From assembly GCF_014946725.1 (NCBI RefSeq), contig NZ_JACFXY010000001.1, forward strand, positions 496,001 to 560,000: DNA of 64,000 bases. The letters are read 5' to 3'. The DNA comes from Mixta mediterraneensis (GTDB lineage Bacteria; Pseudomonadota; Gammaproteobacteria; Enterobacterales; Enterobacteriaceae). The position numbers and the translations under genes were made by a program. Positions 60,780 through 64,000 of this stretch are shown here, in pieces; the stretch's first letter is position 1; every line of letters starts with the position of its first letter. The notes beneath the pieces are model-generated. The model was not told the DNA's origin and searched no databases. It saw only the letters and a list, made by a program, of their open reading frames with translations.

Positions 60780-62365
60780 TGATTCAGAGCAATATGGCGC
60801 CGCTGGGCATGGCGGTGACGCCTCATCATCTGGCAAGCGAAAGTGCGCTGGCAGTGCTGCGTGAAGGCGGCAATGCCATAGAAGCAATGGTTGCCGCAGC
60901 CGCCACCATCGCGGTGGTTTATCCGCATATGAATGGATTAGGTGGCGATGGTTTCTGGTTAGTGATGCCCGCCTGTGGCGATCCCATTGCCATTGACGCC
61001 AGCGGTGCAGCCGGTTCGCTGGCTCATATCGATTTCTATCACAACGAATCTCATATTCCTCATCGTGGTCCGAAAGCCGCATTGACAGTGGCGGGGACCG
61101 TGAGCGGCTGGCTGGAAGCATTAACCCTTTCTGGTGAACTGGGCGGTACGCCGCTCCCGTTGCCACGCCTGCTACGCGATGCGATTCGTTATGCTGCCGA
61201 CGGCATTCCAGTGACAGCATCGCAAGCGGCGGCCACGGAAGCCAAACGCAACGAATTACAGCATCAACCCGGTTTTGCCACCACCTTTTTGCCGGACGGT
61301 AAAGTCCCGCGCGCGGGTAGCCGTTTCACTCAACCAGCCCTGGCGCAAACGCTCAGTCAGTTAACTGAAGAAGGACTCTACAGCTTTTATCGTGGCAATT
61401 TGTCTCATCGCCTGGCGCGTGAAATGACGGCGCTCGGTATGCCAGTCACCCTGGAGGATCTGCAACAGCAGCGCGCGCGACGCTGTACGCCCCTGCATAT
61501 TGCCCACAGCGAAGGCGATATATGGAACATGACGCCGCCGACCCAGGGTGCCGTGTCGCTGGCAATTCTTGGCATTACCGATCAGCTCGATATGGCAAAG
61601 GCAGATGAAGCGCAAACCGTGCACCGCATTGTTGAAGCCACGAAAAAAGCTTTCGCGCTACGTGATAAGTACATTACCGACCCGCGTCATGTCACCGAAG
61701 ATTTGCAGACGCTGCTGGATAGCGATCACCTTGCCACGCTTGCCAGCCAAATTGATGAAGAAAAGGCTGCGCCGTGGGGAACCGGGCGCGGTCCTGGCGA
61801 CACGGTATGGATGGGCGTCATGGACAGCAGCGGCCTGGCGGTCTCTTTTATCCAAAGCATCTATCACGAATTTGGTAGCGGCGTGGTGTTACCCGGCACC
61901 GGCATCACCTGGCAGAACCGGGGCGCGGCTTTCAGCCTTGATCCTGAACATCTGCTGGCTCTTGCACCAGGTAAGCAACCTTTCCATACCCTCAATCCTG
62001 CCGCTGCGCGACTGAAAGATGGTCGCGCCATGGTGTACGGCTCAATGGGCGGCGACGGCCAGCCACAAACGCAGGCTGCAATTTTTACTCGTCACGTGAT
62101 TCAGGGTTTGCCACTGCAACAAGCCGTAAGTGCACCGCGCTGGCTGTTAGGACGAACGTGGGGGCAATCATCCGACTCGCTCAAGCTGGAGAGCCGCTTT
62201 TCTGCCGCCACGCTGGAACGTTTGCGCCAGCTGGGCCATGAGGTAGAACTGCTGCCGGATTTCAGTGAAGCAGTTGGACATGCAGGCGCGATTGTGCGTC
62301 ATAACAACGGCATGCTCGAGGGCGCAAGCGATCCACGTAGCAATGGCAGTGCCGCAGGTTTCTAA
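60779..62365 (+). CDS. hpxW: oxamate amidohydrolase HpxW (gamma-glutamyltranspeptidase fold)
   Basis: 528 aa with no signal peptide, so cytoplasmic. GGT/Ntn-hydrolase: N-terminal MGMAVTPHHLASE.AL.VLREGGNAIEA, NGLGGDGFW, then the self-processing Thr in GPGDTVWMGVMDS that becomes the nucleophile of the small subunit, and GSMGGDGQPQTQAAI. Releases ammonia from oxamate derived from oxalurate, the last nitrogen of the purine ring. First gene of hpxW-hpxX-hpxY-hpxZ. Confidence 0.9.
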   Translation: MIQSNMAPLGMAVTPHHLASESALAVLREGGNAIEAMVAAAATIAVVYPHMNGLGGDGFWLVMPACGDPIAIDASGAAGSLAHIDFYHNESHIPHRGPKAALTVAGTVSGWLEALTLSGELGGTPLPLPRLLRDAIRYAADGIPVTASQAAATEAKRNELQHQPGFATTFLPDGKVPRAGSRFTQPALAQTLSQLTEEGLYSFYRGNLSHRLAREMTALGMPVTLEDLQQQRARRCTPLHIAHSEGDIWNMTPPTQGAVSLAILGITDQLDMAKADEAQTVHRIVEATKKAFALRDKYITDPRHVTEDLQTLLDSDHLATLASQIDEEKAAPWGTGRGPGDTVWMGVMDSSGLAVSFIQSIYHEFGSGVVLPGTGITWQNRGAAFSLDPEHLLALAPGKQPFHTLNPAAARLKDGRAMVYGSMGGDGQPQTQAAIFTRHVIQGLPLQQAVSAPRWLLGRTWGQSSDSLKLESRFSAATLERLRQLGHEVELLPDFSEAVGHAGAIVRHNNGMLEGASDPRSNGSAAGF

Positions 62366-62376
62366 CCGGAGGAATA

Positions 62377-62562
62377 ATGAATCAGAATATCGACTGGGCG
62401 ATGTATATCGCGCAAATGGCGCAGCTGCTGGAGATTGACCTGGATGAAGCCCGCCGCGCTGCATTACTGACGCAGATGACACGTATTGCCGGCATGGCGA
62501 TACCGCTGATGGCGTTGCCGCTTGACGATAGGCTGGAAGTGGCAGGAGTGTACAAAGCGTGA
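62377..62562 (+). CDS. hpxX: HpxX, small amidase partner (DUF4089)
   Basis: 61 aa with CGGAGG 6 nt before the ATG. Compact helical protein (YIAQMAQLLEIDLDEARRAALLTQMTRIA) ending in FAP-like [20 protein letters not shown]4089 proteins sit upstream of AtzE-type amidases and resemble GatC-like partners that stabilise the amidase; AtzG of the cyanuric-acid pathway is the best-known case. Overlaps hpxY by 4 bp. Confidence 0.85.
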   Translation: MNQNIDWAMYIAQMAQLLEIDLDEARRAALLTQMTRIAGMAIPLMALPLDDRLEVAGVYKA

Positions 62563-63956
62563 AACTGAGCGAACTTTCCCTTCGATCGCTGCATCAGGCG
62601 GTTCAAAACGGCACTATCAGCGCACGCGAAGTTGCCACCGCAACGCTGCAGGCGATTGAGCAACATAATCCAGCACTCAATGCCTGGACCGAGGTTACCG
62701 GTCAACGCATGTTAAAAGAAGCCGGGCTGATTGATAAACAGCGCCAACGCGGAGAAGCGCTGTCCTCGCTGGCGGGCATTCCTTATGCCGTAAAGAATCT
62801 GTTTGACGTGGCTGGCCACAGCACCTTAGCGGGTGCCCGCTTGTTTAGCGAGCGCCCTGCCGCCCGGGAAGATGCCTGGGCTGTCAACAGGCTGCGTGAA
62901 GCCGGCGCGCTGCTTTCCGGCATGCTGAATATGGATGCCTATGCGTATGGCTTCACGACCGAGAATAGCCATTATGGTGCGACACATAACCCGCACGATT
63001 TATCCCGCGTGGCGGGGGGATCGTCTGGCGGCTCAGCGGCGGCTGTCGCAGCGGGGCTGGTACATTTCTCACTTGGCACTGATACCAACGGATCGATTCG
63101 CGTGCCTGCCTCGCTGTGCGGCATTTTCGGACTGAAACCGACTTTTGGTCGTCTGTCGCGTAGTGGCAGCCACCCGTTTGTTGCCAGCCTGGATCATATC
63201 GGTCCTTTTGCCCGGCGTGTGGAAGATTTGGCGCTGGTATATGACGTATTGCAGGGCTGCGACAGCAACGATGCCTTTCAGGCGAGTCACCCGGTTGCGC
63301 CAACGTTACCCGGCTTAACGCAAGGCGACAGCGGTCTGCGCTGCGGCATATTAGGCGGCTTTTTCTCCACCTGGTGCGATGATGATGCGCGTGTAGCCTT
63401 AGCCATCGCGGCAAATGCCTTACAGACCCGCGAAGAAGTACAGATACCAGAAGCGGAACTGGCCCGCTCGGCGGCCTTTATCATGACCGCATCAGAGGGA
63501 GGAAATCACTATTTGCCTGCGCTGCGCCAGCTACCGGAGCAATTTGAGCCTCATTCCCGTGAGCGTTTGCTGGCTGGCGCGATGATTCCGGCCGTGTGGT
63601 ATGTGCAGGCGCAGCGTTTCCGCCGACATTTCCAGCAGCAGGTTTTGCCGCTATTTGAGCATTTTGACGTGCTGATTGCGCCTGCTACGCCGTGTAGCGC
63701 GATAAAGATTGGTCAGGAAAGTATTCACATTAATGGCCAGGATTTACCTGCCAAAGCCAGCATGGGCATGCTGACGCAACCGATTTCATTCGCTGGCTTG
63801 CCGGTATGCACCGTACCGCTGGCAACCTCCAGCGGATTACCCATTGGCCTGCAGCTGATCGCTGCGCCATTCAAAGAAGAGGCCGCGCTGCGTGCCGCTT
63901 ATGCACTGGAGCAGCAAGGCTTAACGATGCCACAAATGAGCATGGTAGGTGTGTAA
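62559..63956 (+). CDS. hpxY: HpxY, AtzE-family amidase
   Basis: 465 aa, GTG start overlapping the hpxX stop. Amidase-signature enzyme with the Ser-cisSer-Lys triad: Lys in [12 protein letters not shown], cis-Ser and Ser in [15 protein letters not shown], plus [18 protein letters not shown]. AtzE relatives hydrolyse 1-carboxybiuret-type amides. In the hpx pathway it likely processes an oxalurate/ureido intermediate with HpxX. No lesions. Confidence 0.88.
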   Translation: MKLSELSLRSLHQAVQNGTISAREVATATLQAIEQHNPALNAWTEVTGQRMLKEAGLIDKQRQRGEALSSLAGIPYAVKNLFDVAGHSTLAGARLFSERPAAREDAWAVNRLREAGALLSGMLNMDAYAYGFTTENSHYGATHNPHDLSRVAGGSSGGSAAAVAAGLVHFSLGTDTNGSIRVPASLCGIFGLKPTFGRLSRSGSHPFVASLDHIGPFARRVEDLALVYDVLQGCDSNDAFQASHPVAPTLPGLTQGDSGLRCGILGGFFSTWCDDDARVALAIAANALQTREEVQIPEAELARSAAFIMTASEGGNHYLPALRQLPEQFEPHSRERLLAGAMIPAVWYVQAQRFRRHFQQQVLPLFEHFDVLIAPATPCSAIKIGQESIHINGQDLPAKASMGMLTQPISFAGLPVCTVPLATSSGLPIGLQLIAAPFKEEAALRAAYALEQQGLTMPQMSMVGV

Positions 63957-64000
63957 TGAAAGCAGAACATATTGATCGCCCGATGATCGTCGCTGAAGTT
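63956..64000 (+). CDS. hpxZ: HpxZ-like protein, 5' end only
   Basis: Fifteen codons ([15 protein letters not shown]) before the window ends; the ATG overlaps the hpxY stop (TAATG). Position after hpxY predicts the DUF3225/SnoaL-like HpxZ (AtzH-type), but the visible residues are too few to prove it. Confidence 0.6.
   Translation, partial: MKAEHIDRPMIVAEV

Overview
The window is a 64 kb chromosomal segment of an enterobacterium, most likely the Pantoea/Erwinia branch (Erwiniaceae). This rests on several blocks in E. coli-like order (lldP-lldR-lldD; thrW tRNA ... proA-proB / phoE; crl-frsA-gpt-pepD; dinB, dpaA(yafK)-yafJ-gmhA-fadE-...-yafV) combined with accessory blocks typical of that branch: a methionine-salvage cluster, an hpx-type purine/oxamate cluster and an isolated lacZ. 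The genus is inferred from remembered protein families; no search was run.

Layout. 0-7 kb: psiF, iraP, a tiny Gly-rich lipoprotein, lacZ with a lac-operator-like site, a convergent MdtG-type efflux pump, a YmgB/AriR-like protein and an I78 inhibitor lipoprotein. 7-11.5 kb: a 21-residue membrane peptide, a large CHASE4-PAS-GGDEF-EAL protein, a CPBP protease and two small unknowns. 11.5-14 kb: a gene graveyard holding a LysR C-terminus, an RpiR N-terminus fused to the back half of a peptide-ABC ATPase, a second ATPase with an amber codon, and a frameshifted DadA-like D-amino-acid dehydrogenase remnant. 14-25 kb: osmC, the L-lactate operon with two LldR operators 125 bp apart, a frameshifted dbpA, a YgiW-like protein, cheV and a chemoreceptor (each with a sigma-28-like promoter), then cspA-ymcF with a cold-shock leader and an apparent ATT start, and tRNA-Thr(CGU).

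25.3-31.4 kb, between thrW and proA, is a phage-derived island: tailspike, overlapping spanin pair, holin, T4-type endolysin, an IS3-family element inserted in a small ORF, a basic unknown protein and a CI/S24 repressor. No integrase, terminase, capsid or portal gene is present.

31.7-56 kb: proBA, phoE (Pho box), crl, frsA, gpt, pepD, a three-gene sugar-type ABC importer, dinB (LexA box), dpaA, yafJ, gmhA, fadE (FadR site), then methionine salvage: mtnK and mtnA diverge around MetJ boxes, followed by mtnD-mtnC-mtnB (minus) and mtnE-yafV (plus). mtnA carries an in-frame ochre codon at codon 27. 56-64 kb: purine-ring catabolism (uraH-uraD-hpxK-hpxJ), regulator hpxU, and the divergent oxamate operon hpxW-hpxX-hpxY-hpxZ, with hpxZ cut by the window end.

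Most of the window is ordinary core genome. The points that merit a second look are the decayed D-amino-acid/peptide locus, the orphan lysis-tailspike module, the interrupted dbpA and mtnA, the ATT-started ymcF, the lac operator without lacI, and a possible small RNA near 6.5 kb.
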